From contig JADZFR010000023.1 in the NCBI GenBank assembly GCA_020849795.1, forward strand, positions 53,462 to 117,461: a stretch of 64,000 nucleotides of DNA, read 5' to 3'. The translations under genes were made by a program, and so were the position numbers. Shown one piece after another: positions 53,564-61,088 of this stretch. Positions within the stretch are counted from its first letter, which is position 1. The number at the start of each line of letters is the position of its first letter. The DNA comes from Planctomycetota bacterium (lineage in GTDB: Bacteria > Planctomycetota > UBA8742 > UBA2392). The notes beneath the pieces are model-generated. The model searched no databases and was not told where the DNA came from. It saw nothing but the letters and a program-made list of their open reading frames with translations.

Positions 53564-54127
53564 CTATGCAGGCGACCAGCTGACCTGGTACGCATCCATC
53601 CCCAGGTGCGCGGCAATCACGGGCACGTCGCTTTGCCGAATTCGCGGGCATGCCGATACATCCAGCCGCACCAGTTGCGCAGCCGGCACGCTTTCCAGAA
53701 AGCCCTCGGGCGCAATCGGGGTGGCGCACAACCGCAGCACTTTCAGGTTCGGTATCGATAGCAGCGCTGCCACAGCGCGATTGTCCACTCCCGGGCAACT
53801 TGAGACATCCAGTTCACGAAGCTGCGTTGCAGCCCCCAGGGCCATGATCCCGGCGTGCGTGACTTTGCGGCAACCCTCCAGGCAGACCCTGACCAGCGAG
53901 CTCATGCCCGACAGCACCGCCAGGCCATGGTCGGTGATGCTGTCACAGCCTCCGAGGTCAACCACACGCACGCCCGACAGCAAGCCCACATTCAGCAGGC
54001 TCTTGAGTCCCGCATCGGTGATGCCGGACCGACTTCGGAACGACAGACACTGCGCAGCATCGGGCGCAGGCAGGCTTTCCAAGCCGGGGTCGGTGTCGCT
54101 GTGTTGCTGGATAACCGGTGCGCTCAT
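53564..54127 (-). CDS. Leucine-rich-repeat protein (cysteine-containing LRR type)
   Basis: A 187-residue soluble protein with about five ~25-residue LRRs of the F-box/AMN1 cysteine-containing kind: VRVVDLGGCDSITDHGLAVL, LVRVCLEGCRKVTHAGIMAL, LRELDVSSCPGVDNRAVAAL, LKVLRLCATPIAPEGFLESV and LVRLDVSACPRIRQSDVPVI. No export signal. Probably a binding scaffold. Single gene; the 226 bp upstream (54128-54353) show nothing recognisable. Confidence 0.82.
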   Translation of the reverse strand: MSAPVIQQHSDTDPGLESLPAPDAAQCLSFRSRSGITDAGLKSLLNVGLLSGVRVVDLGGCDSITDHGLAVLSGMSSLVRVCLEGCRKVTHAGIMALGAATQLRELDVSSCPGVDNRAVAALLSIPNLKVLRLCATPIAPEGFLESVPAAQLVRLDVSACPRIRQSDVPVIAAHLGMDAYQVSWSPA

Positions 54128-54353
54128 GTGCTGCCCTGGTCGGGGCGTGCCCGCGGATTCAAGCAGGCCCGCAAGTCATATCCTGCTGCAGTTTGCTGCC
54201 CTTACAACTGCTATCAATGCAATGGCTGTGCCACAGCGTGTTGAAGCCTAAGTAATTGCAGTGGAATGGCTTAAGCTGATGCCGCCGCGCACTCGGCCGA
54301 ATCACGAACCATCACAACGAATCAGATTGTGACTTACTGTGGAAAACGCTCGC

Positions 54354-54938
54354 TCAGCCTTGCGGGTCGAAGTCGTCCTTGGGCAGGGCCTGCGCATCTT
54401 CAATCACCGGCTCGTCTTCGGCAGGCTGGGTGGTCTTGGCGCCGCCGGCTGGTGCTTCGCCTTGCTCTGGCGCCTGGAAGGGCTTGAGGTTCTGCGAAAT
54501 GCTGGCGATCTTGCGGCGAATGTGGTCGGTGCGGCGCAGTGCGTCAATCTTGCCGATTGCTGTCTTCAGTGCCTCTAACACCTTTGCCAGCACGTAACCG
54601 CCGTCAACCACCTCGTAGATGCCGTAGTCATTGCGCTTCAGTTCCAGCGCCGGGTCCAGCGGCCCGCCGAAAATCACGATCGGCACTTTGCGTGATGCCG
54701 CAAGGTCAGCGATCTGCCGGGCGATCATCAACTGCCGCGGCTGCGCCTTGCCGTTCTGGATCAACAACGCGTGCGGCTGGGCAGCCGGGATGGCCTTGAG
54801 CGCTTCCTGCATGTTGGACACGGCCTTCACGCGCAGGGGCGCGGCGTCGGCCAGTTCCATTCGGATGGTTTCGAGCAGCGTTTCGTCGGCAACGACGACA
54901 ACGGGGCGCAAGGTCGGAGGTTGGCGGCCGCTGGTCAT
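54354..54938 (-). CDS. Receiver-like (pseudo-response-regulator) protein
   Basis: A 194-residue protein whose first ~125 residues read like a CheY-type receiver: PVVVVADETLLETIRMELA, then QEALKAIPAAQPHALLIQNG, KVPIVIFGG and GGYVLAKVLEALKTAI. The phosphoacceptor Asp expected after the third strand is absent (LLIQNGK) and the acidic pair after strand one is reduced. It would not be phosphorylated normally. The C-terminal third is a low-complexity acidic tail. The assignment comes from strand and helix order only. Confidence 0.6.
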   Translation of the reverse strand: MTSGRQPPTLRPVVVVADETLLETIRMELADAAPLRVKAVSNMQEALKAIPAAQPHALLIQNGKAQPRQLMIARQIADLAASRKVPIVIFGGPLDPALELKRNDYGIYEVVDGGYVLAKVLEALKTAIGKIDALRRTDHIRRKIASISQNLKPFQAPEQGEAPAGGAKTTQPAEDEPVIEDAQALPKDDFDPQG

Positions 54939-55012
54939 GGGAGTGGTCTTAACTTACGCATGCGTTGTGGGAAAGGGACTGTAGGCGTGCAGATGACATG
55001 TGCAATCGGGTC

Positions 55013-55564
55013 TTATGTAACCGACCGCAGTTGGCGCAGGTCGCGCTCAAGGTTGGCGCGGGCTTGAGACTCAAGCGGCGCGCCCCAAGCGGTCCAGTAC
55101 AAGCGCTTCTTGGCCAGCATGCTCTCCAGCCACTTGCCCCGGCCCGCGTTCCATTCCGCTTCGGGCGCTGCCGAATACTCGAAGCGGATGTTCGCGCCAT
55201 TCTGCGCGTATTGTTCCCAGGTACCGGCCAGCGTTGACAGGTCCAGGTCAAGCACGGGCTTGCTGGCGTCGATGCTGGGCACATGCCCGCAGGTGTCGAG
55301 CACGATCTGCTCAACTACCTTCACCCGCGCGCTTTCCCAGCCCAGTTGGTTCAGTCGCGTCACGGCAAGTACTGCGCTGTCGGCTTCGTTGGTCTTGCTG
55401 CGCGGGTCGTAGACGGCGTCGTGAAACCAGATGGCCATGATCTGCTCGTCCGACAATGGAAAGTCGCGGCCCTTGAGCAGCATGTCGGCAACGTGCCGCA
55501 GGTCGTGATACCGGCGGTGCGGTTCACTGTAACGGCGCGTCAGCTCGATCAGCAGCTCTTCCAT
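55013..55564 (-). CDS. HD-domain metal-dependent phosphohydrolase-like protein
   Basis: A 183-residue HD-superfamily protein of the COG4339 type. Metal-site residues include H20 and H24 in RRYHDLRHV and H48-D49 in AIWFHDAVYD, followed by E60-x-D62 in TNEADSAV. The substrate is unknown. ATG 55564 was chosen because the HD domain starts immediately; a longer frame adds 24 unlikely residues. It follows the lipoprotein gene on the same strand by 31 bp. Confidence 0.85.
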   Translation of the reverse strand: MEELLIELTRRYSEPHRRYHDLRHVADMLLKGRDFPLSDEQIMAIWFHDAVYDPRSKTNEADSAVLAVTRLNQLGWESARVKVVEQIVLDTCGHVPSIDASKPVLDLDLSTLAGTWEQYAQNGANIRFEYSAAPEAEWNAGRGKWLESMLAKKRLYWTAWGAPLESQARANLERDLRQLRSVT

Positions 55565-55595
55565 AGCAATACGGCAAAGCAACCCGGCCTGAACA

Positions 55596-56255
55596 TTAGC
55601 CCAACAGGCCTTCAGCATCTTCCGACACCGTCGCAAGCACCTTCCCTACTTCCTTGCGCGCGCGGCTCCAGAGGTCGCTGTGCAGCCACTTGCCGGGATC
55701 GTCCATCTTCACATCGACGGTGTCGCTGTTTGAGGCGCTGACTGACCAGCCGCCCAGCAGCTCGGCCTTCTCCACGTCATACACCAGGACGTCCGCTTCC
55801 CATGTGCCGGGGATGAAACTGGTGTCGTTGCTGACCACCGGCCCCGAATACAGCCGCTCGCGCACAACCACGACGTACTTGAGCGCAAGCAGCTTGTCGA
55901 ACGCAAGCCGCACCCCCTCCGGGGCGTCGCTGGCCCTGCCTGCAAGGCAGTCGCGCGAATAGTCCAGCCAGAACGTGTCGACGTGAAAGTCCAGGCTGGG
56001 CCGGGTCTCGGGGTTTACGTCAAGCTCTTCCACCATCACCAGGCCCGCGTTGCCCGAATCACCGGCGAAGCGCAGCTTCTCGGCTGGAACGGGCGCCTTG
56101 AACTCGGCCTTATGTGCCGCGGCGGCGGTCGCGATCTCGGCCATGCGCGCCATGCGCGGCTCGGCCCGGCCGCGATACTCCGCAACCACTTCTTCCGAAG
56201 AGGGCCCGCACGCGCACAGCAGCAGTGTGCAACAAAGCAGCAGTAGTTTACGCAT
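55596..56255 (-). CDS. Lipoprotein of unknown function
   Basis: A 219-residue lipoprotein (MRKLLLLCCTLLLCAC, lipobox LLCAC). The mature part has no recognised domain; the middle (ALKYVVVVRERLYSGPVVSNDTSFIPGTWEADVLVYDVEKAELLGGWSV) is beta-rich. There is no Shine-Dalgarno; TAGACT (56267-56262) lies 6 nt before ATG 56255. It is divergent from the CPBP gene with only 34 bp between the two start codons. Confidence 0.8.
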   Translation of the reverse strand: MRKLLLLCCTLLLCACGPSSEEVVAEYRGRAEPRMARMAEIATAAAAHKAEFKAPVPAEKLRFAGDSGNAGLVMVEELDVNPETRPSLDFHVDTFWLDYSRDCLAGRASDAPEGVRLAFDKLLALKYVVVVRERLYSGPVVSNDTSFIPGTWEADVLVYDVEKAELLGGWSVSASNSDTVDVKMDDPGKWLHSDLWSRARKEVGKVLATVSEDAEGLLG

Positions 56256-56289
56256 GCCGCGAGTCTAAAGCCTGCGCTATAACGCCGCC
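56256..56289. promoter_or_regulatory. 34-bp region with two divergent start-proximal -10 elements
   Basis: Minus strand: TAGACT (56267-56262) then CGCGGC then ATG 56255. Plus strand: TATAAC (56278-56283) then GCCGCC then ATG 56290. Each -10 candidate is 6 nt from its ATG and neither gene has a Shine-Dalgarno, so both messages are predicted leaderless and their -35 regions must lie across or inside the other gene's start. Confidence 0.55.
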
Positions 56290-57099
56290 ATGGACAATCC
56301 GCTCAACTTGAAGGCCGCGTGGGCAGACGCCAAAGAGTGGCGCGTTCCGCTGATCGTGCTGGCGTTCACCGCCGTCGCGCTGACGCTGGTGGAGTACCTG
56401 TTTCTCTCGGGCAGTTTTGTGCAGTTCTTTCCTGACTTGACGCGGCGGTACGCGCCGGGCGTCTGGTATGGCTCGTGGGCAGCGGTGCCGACGGGAACCA
56501 ATGCCCCCTGGTGGGGCGTGTTCGCGCCGTGGGCGTGGTGGGTGGGCGGCACCGTCACGCTGTGGGTGATTGCGCCGTGGGCGCTGGCAGCGCTGCTGGG
56601 CTTTGACGCCCGCAGGCTCGGGTTAGGCGGCGGCGGCCTGTTCAGCAAACTCTGGATCTACGGTTTGCTGCTGGCCATCGTGATGATCGGCGTGTGGTGG
56701 GCCAGCACGCGCGACAGCTTCACGCAGGTCTACCCGTTCGTGAAGCCGCGCTATTGCCAGGATTGGACGTGGGCTGTGCTGCTGGCCTGGTGGGCGCTGT
56801 ACGGCGTGCAGTTCTTTGCCGTCGAGTTCTTCTTTCGCGGCTTTCTGCTGTTCACGCTGGAAGAAAAGTTCGGCTTGGGCGCGATTGCCGTCATGATCGT
56901 GCCGTACTGCATGATCCACTACCACAAACCGATGCCTGAGGCACTGGGCGCCATCGTGGCCGGGCTGGTGCTGGGATGGATGGCCCTGAAAACCCGCAGC
57001 ATCTGGGGCGGCGTGCTGGTGCATGTGTGTGTCGCGATCAGCATGGATGCCCTGAGCCTGTGGCAACAGGACGCGCTGCCAATGAGTTTCGGTCCATGA
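56290..57099 (+). CDS. CPBP-family glutamic-type intramembrane protease
   Basis: A 269-residue membrane protein with ~6 hydrophobic helices and the CPBP (Abi/CAAX-like) motifs: AVEFFFRGFLLF (motif 1; the usual EE is VE here), IVPYCMIHYHKPMPEALGAIVAGLVLGWMALKTRSIWGGVLVH (motifs 2 and 3 with conserved His). The class includes CAAX proteases and the myxosortases that process MYXO-CTERM tags. The last bases overlap an MFS start codon by ATGA, but that MFS copy is only a fragment; the intact one lies 3.94 kb further on. Confidence 0.85.
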   Translation: MDNPLNLKAAWADAKEWRVPLIVLAFTAVALTLVEYLFLSGSFVQFFPDLTRRYAPGVWYGSWAAVPTGTNAPWWGVFAPWAWWVGGTVTLWVIAPWALAALLGFDARRLGLGGGGLFSKLWIYGLLLAIVMIGVWWASTRDSFTQVYPFVKPRYCQDWTWAVLLAWWALYGVQFFAVEFFFRGFLLFTLEEKFGLGAIAVMIVPYCMIHYHKPMPEALGAIVAGLVLGWMALKTRSIWGGVLVHVCVAISMDALSLWQQDALPMSFGP

Positions 57100-57148
57100 G
57101 TGTTGTCCCTAGACGATCATGGTTCTCGCGCAACGTCATCGTGCTGGG
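57054..57148. repeat. 95-bp direct repeat, left copy
   Basis: Pairs with 60994-61088 (offset 3940). The copies differ at 3 of 95 positions (57110, 57112 and 57123 against 61050, 61052 and 61063). It contains the end of the CPBP gene and the beginning of an MFS gene. Confidence 0.95.
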
Positions 57149-57152
57149 ATAG
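57096..57152 (+). pseudogene. N-terminal fragment of the MFS transporter gene
   Basis: 18 codons (MSVVPRRSWFSRNVIVLG) then TAG. It matches the start of the intact MFS gene at 61036 except for K6R and L10F. Its ATG overlaps the CPBP stop (ATGA), showing the original coupled gene pair. Confidence 0.9.
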
Positions 57153-57190
57153 TCCGAACTGGCCGAAATTACTGGCAACAGCACAGGGCG

Positions 57191-57214
57191 TAAACCACAG
57201 ATGCACATAGACTT
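57191..57214. repeat. 'accacagatgcacatagact' intergenic repeat fragment
   Basis: A degenerate member of the same phrase family as 36915-36933, 37321-37339 and 39850-39882, found just inside the left end of the insertion. Nothing else is recognised in 57153-57300. Confidence 0.4.
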
Positions 57215-57310
57215 GCAGACTGTGGCCGACTTAGGACGTCATTGACCGTGCCTACGGTACTGGACGGAAAACGCGAACACCCGTTGCATACTGCCCTGCG
57301 AAAAATCTCA

Positions 57311-57338
57311 TTGGCGATTCGCCAAATCTTAGTATAGC
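57311..57338 (+). promoter_or_regulatory. Palindrome-controlled promoter of the cytochrome lipoprotein gene
   Basis: TTGGCGA-T-TCGCCAA (57311-57325) is a perfect 7-bp-arm palindrome. Its first six bases can serve as a -35 (TTGGCG), 16 nt before TATAGC (57333-57338). That -10 candidate is 8 nt from ATG 57347. A protein on the palindrome would cover the -35. Confidence 0.45.
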
Positions 57339-57346
57339 ATACTTGC

Positions 57347-58595
57347 ATGAAGTCACTGTCTTTGGCTATGTCGTTTGCGGCGGTCGGCGTGGTCTGCGCA
57401 ATCGCGGGTTCATGCTCAGATACCCCCCCCCAATGACACGCAAGAGCTAGCGAACACACATTCTGATAGCGAACGCGGCACCATCGAGAGGCCACACGCC
57501 GCGCTCATCGTTGTCCGGGATACCGCAAGTTGGTGGGAGGACTGCGGGTGCTCGGGTACCGCAATCGGAGGTGTGGCACGCATGCGCGCCGCGGCTGCGA
57601 ACGCCGAAGAAGTGGCCTTTGTCTTCATTGGACGAACGGTTCTCCCGTACAGTGAGGGCGGCACGCCCCTTGGCGAGAAAACGGTCCAGTCCGCGCCATG
57701 GTTTGCCTCGGTGGCCTTGGCCGTGTTCGAGGAATTGGGGGAGAGCTATTGGCTCCCGGACGACGAAGAAAGGCGCCTGCTGCTGGCTGAACCCGACGCG
57801 GCGCTGGCTCGTTTCGCGGTGGACCCGGCAACGTTCTCTTGGCAAGGAATGCCGATTCGGTTCCAAGGCGAGTCCTTGGTCATACCGAGTGTTGAAGACC
57901 TGAAGTTGCCGCCGGGAGGCAACCGAGGGCGCGAAGTCGGTGTGCTGACCCTGTGGGGAGAAGAAGGGGGAATAGAAGAGGGCCTGCCCGCATACGACCG
58001 GCGGCTCTCGGCTACCGTCCCCTTGCGGGCAAAGTACCCCGCTGCCGCGGCTGAATCGGATCGATTACTGAATGAAAGACGTGGCGCGGTTCTGGCCTAC
58101 TGGCGCACAAGTATCACCGCTGAGCTAGCCGTTGACGGCGCCGTAGCCGGGCGCTCCGCGCTAACATCGCTTGCGCGCTCTCATTCGCCGCTGGGCGGGC
58201 GCGAGTACGTGAAAACCGGCGGACACGAAGAGACGGTGAAGGCGCAGCTTGAAACTTGCGGGCGCTGTCACCAAGCCGCCCACAAAGCTTGGTCGCAGTC
58301 GCGGCACTCGCACAGCATGGCGACTCTGCGAACCCGGATGCGCCACCATGACCCGAGGTGCCTGCCGTGCCATGCGATGACCTACAGCGTCGAATCCGCC
58401 AGGGTTGATGCCACGCCGGGCCATGACGCCGTGATATGCTCGTCTTGTCACAAGCCGGATAAGCGTCCGCAAGACGTTTGTTCAGACTGCCACACAGCCA
58501 TCACAGACCCCAAGGGCGTGTACAAGTCCCGTGTCAAGGACATCTGCCCAGGCGGGACCAACGAGGGTGCGGGCGAGAATTGTTCGCGGAGGTAA
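57347..58595 (+). CDS. Tetraheme c-type cytochrome lipoprotein, frame broken at a C9 run
   Basis: The 5' part reads MKSLSLAMSFAAVGVVCAIA then GSC (a lipobox) in one frame and stops just after nine Cs (57423-57431). The body continues in another frame, open from 57375 to 58595. With eight Cs the two join: signal, lipobox, then PPNDTQELANTHSD. The body has an N-terminal domain with WEDCGCSGTAIGGVARM, like the CGCxxxxxGGIxRR motif of UshA-linked proteins. Four CxxCH heme sites follow: CGRCH, CLPCH, CSSCH and CSDCH. The segment around them (CHQAAHKAWSQSRHSHSMATL) resembles cytochrome c554-type proteins. Likely an outer-surface or periplasmic electron carrier. The frameshift may be phase variation or a sequencing error. 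Confidence 0.78.
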
Positions 58596-58597
58596 CG

Positions 58598-60403
58598 ATG
58601 CGAAAACTCCTGCTTTTGTGCGGGCTGGTGATTGCCCTTGGGCTGGCTGCGGTCGCGTGGTGGTTTTTCGGCGCAGAACCAGGCCCGCGCGATACCGCGC
58701 CAGTGGCTACGGTTCCGTCAGACACAGCCAAGAGCACCGCTGACGGGCCTGCAAAACAAGCGCCCACCAACGAGCTTCCTGATCCCATTCGGTTGCCGGA
58801 ATCAACAAACCACACGATCACCGACCTTATGGAAGGCCTGATGACGGCCGCCGACGAGTTCGACAACGTTGCACTGATGGAAATCCGGGCGATGCTGCTT
58901 GCCCGCGATCAGGTAGAAGTAGCCCGCGCCGCCCGCGCCCAGATTGTGATTGAGCGCGAGCAACCTTCGACGCGCCTGCCTGCACAGCGCGTCTGCCGGT
59001 TGGGCCACCTGTTGTTGCTGACCAAGGGCGAGGGCGACCCGCCCGCATTGACCGAACTGCGCCGGCGCTGGAGCGAGCCGGAGATTGCGCAGGGCCGGCT
59101 GGCAAATTGGACGCTGATCAATCGTCGGCCGGTCGGGGAACGGGCAAGCATGGCGCTGGCCGAAGAAGACCGGGTCGAGACCGGCGCTGTTTCGTACGCG
59201 ATTCTGCTTGAACTGTCATGGGGCCAGGGCGGTCGGCCCGGCGTGCTGTCGGTGCTGCGTAACGCGTACAAGTCGGGCATCCCAGCCGGTGAAGTCCCCG
59301 ACCCATGGGTGTCTGAAGTTGTCGATCGCGTGGCGCGGCAGCGCTCTGAGATTCAAGCCGGGCAATGGGACGCGCTTGCGCCCTGCCTGCGAACCTTGCA
59401 CGACCTTGAGGGTGTTTCCGGGCGACTGCGCGCGCAGATTGCCGCCCTGTTCGTGGAAAAGCCCGGCAGTTTCTGGGAACTGATGGAGGCGCTGAACAGT
59501 GTGAATAGCGTCGAAGCCGCCGCGCGCGCGCTGATCGGCCTGATGTACAGCCGGGCGCTCTCAACCGACGAAGTAGACATGTTCCTCGCGCTCTTCCGGC
59601 AGAAGTTCGGGTGGGACTCTGAACAGTACTCTCAACTGATGCGCTGGGTCATTCGGGATAGCCGGAACTTTCCCCGCGAGCATGTGCAGGAGCTCGCGTC
59701 TTCCTTGCTGCAAATTGCGCACGATTCGGACGACCCCTACCACTGGAACACAGCCATGTCGGCCTTGTACGGCATGCGCTTTGCAACGATCGGGTCAGTG
59801 TCAGGTGACAACCTGCTTTCGAGACCGGGCACAGATTTCAAGGAGTTGCTGCGGGCGCTGAACCGGAAAGCGGTGAAGTCGGAGAATGTGTTCGGGAAGG
59901 GTCTCGAAGGCTGGTCGGCTGCGATCATCCTGGACCTGGTATGGACAATGGATGCACCAGTCGATGAAAAAATCATGCTGGCCATAGAGCTGATCAAGAC
60001 GAGATCGAGGCTACTGAGTGCGGACGTTAGCTGGACAATGAATGGACTAGAGCGAGTGAAGGCAGACATTCACCCTGCCCTGGGCCCTCTTGTTGCAACC
60101 CTGATTGAGGAAACGATTTCCCGCGCGGATTGGAAGGCAGTCCTCAAGTCCTGGAATTCTCCCGAGAGTGGACCGATTAGGCCCTTCTCTGTCGAAGCCT
60201 GCGTGATTGACCAATGCATCGGAGCCTTGGCGGCGGGCGGATATCCTGTTATTGGCGAAGTTTCCAGAGACTTGCTCGTGTCGTGGGCACGGCGGGTGAT
60301 CGAGTACTACGAGCTTGAGGACGCCGCCACTTCCGACGAGGAAGACATCGGACGCCCGATAAGGGCTTCAGCGAACAACATGATTGAAAAGTACGGTTCA
60401 TAG
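58598..60403 (+). CDS. Membrane-anchored helical protein of unknown function
   Basis: A 601-residue protein. The N-terminal anchor (LLLLCGLVIALGLAAVAWWFFG) is followed by a Pro/Thr linker and a long helical body (~70-590) with no recognised motif. ATG 58598 has a good GGAGGT, and only 2 nt separate it from the cytochrome gene's stop, so both are co-translated. It is carried on the 3.85-kb insertion and may work with the cytochrome. Its second half seems less GC-rich than nearby genes. Confidence 0.72.
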   Translation: MRKLLLLCGLVIALGLAAVAWWFFGAEPGPRDTAPVATVPSDTAKSTADGPAKQAPTNELPDPIRLPESTNHTITDLMEGLMTAADEFDNVALMEIRAMLLARDQVEVARAARAQIVIEREQPSTRLPAQRVCRLGHLLLLTKGEGDPPALTELRRRWSEPEIAQGRLANWTLINRRPVGERASMALAEEDRVETGAVSYAILLELSWGQGGRPGVLSVLRNAYKSGIPAGEVPDPWVSEVVDRVARQRSEIQAGQWDALAPCLRTLHDLEGVSGRLRAQIAALFVEKPGSFWELMEALNSVNSVEAAARALIGLMYSRALSTDEVDMFLALFRQKFGWDSEQYSQLMRWVIRDSRNFPREHVQELASSLLQIAHDSDDPYHWNTAMSALYGMRFATIGSVSGDNLLSRPGTDFKELLRALNRKAVKSENVFGKGLEGWSAAIILDLVWTMDAPVDEKIMLAIELIKTRSRLLSADVSWTMNGLERVKADIHPALGPLVATLIEETISRADWKAVLKSWNSPESGPIRPFSVEACVIDQCIGALAAGGYPVIGEVSRDLLVSWARRVIEYYELEDAATSDEEDIGRPIRASANNMIEKYGS

Positions 60404-60445
60404 AGAGCCAGGAGTTCGTGAGTCATAACCAAAAAGGGGGGTACT

Positions 60446-60871
60446 ATGCGGCTACGGCTGTTTCGTTGGGCAATGGCTTTGCTTGCCTGTGCCACAGTAT
60501 TTCTGGGCGGCGCCCAAGCGACTTGCCATGACAAGTGCATGCACGCGTTCAACGGGGGAGTTTGGGAACCCCTGACTACGTACTACTGCAAACCGTTAGA
60601 CCTGTTGCCTGTTGAAGGCGACTGCCATCCCGCATGGACGGGCTGCTTCGAGTGCTACTCGCTCATCTACTGGAACGAAGACTACCACTGCCTGTGGCTT
60701 GGTGATGAGATTGAAGAGGGCGAAGGCTGGAAGTGCTCTGCCCCTCATCAGATGAACGGCTGGACCAGGACACCGACGCAGTGCAACTATGGCACCCAAA
60801 CGTGCAATCTGGGCGCGCCGGTTCCAACAGTCCACAACGTCACCAACTGCGAGGTGTGCACGGCGGGTTAG
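60446..60871 (+). CDS. Small secreted cysteine-rich protein
   Basis: A 141-residue protein with a signal peptide (MALLACATVFLGGAQA). The mature ~115 residues hold about 13 Cys (CHDKC, YYC, GDC, GCFEC, YHC, KC, QC, TC, NC, VC) and several Trp and Tyr. No CxxCH, so not a cytochrome; the Cys are probably disulfide-bonded. AAGGGGGG lies just before the ATG. Not recognised. Third and last gene of the insertion cargo, followed by a strong terminator. Confidence 0.7.
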   Translation: MRLRLFRWAMALLACATVFLGGAQATCHDKCMHAFNGGVWEPLTTYYCKPLDLLPVEGDCHPAWTGCFECYSLIYWNEDYHCLWLGDEIEEGEGWKCSAPHQMNGWTRTPTQCNYGTQTCNLGAPVPTVHNVTNCEVCTAG

Positions 60872-60936
60872 AATTGTGGCGCGCTGTACCTTTACCGCGC
60901 CACCTGCCGAAAAAGTCAGCAGACCGACGCCTTTCG

Positions 60937-60978
60937 AAACCAGATCAGGCTCCGTTGTACGGAGCCTGATCTGGTTTT
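60937..60978 (+). terminator. Strong intrinsic terminator at the right end of the insertion
   Basis: Perfect 18-bp arms AAACCAGATCAGGCTCCG and CGGAGCCTGATCTGGTTT around TTGTA, ending in TTTT. It stops the cargo transcript 16 bp before the right 95-bp repeat, so read-through into the MFS gene should be low. Confidence 0.9.
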
Positions 60979-60993
60979 GTAGAGTCGTGCGCA

Positions 60994-61088
60994 GAGCCTG
61001 TGGCAACAGGACGCGCTGCCAATGAGTTTCGGTCCATGAGTGTTGTCCCAAAACGATCATGGCTCTCGCGCAACGTCATCGTGCTGGG
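60994..61088. repeat. 95-bp direct repeat, right copy
   Basis: Second copy of 57054-57148. It holds a remnant of the CPBP 3' end (SLWQQDALPMSFGP then TGA, ending at 61039) and the start of the intact MFS gene. Confidence 0.95.

Noticed and set aside
57149..60993. Insertion sequence or integrative element with its own recombinase
   Set aside because: No transposase, integrase or resolvase in the insert, and no short terminal inverted repeats at its borders.
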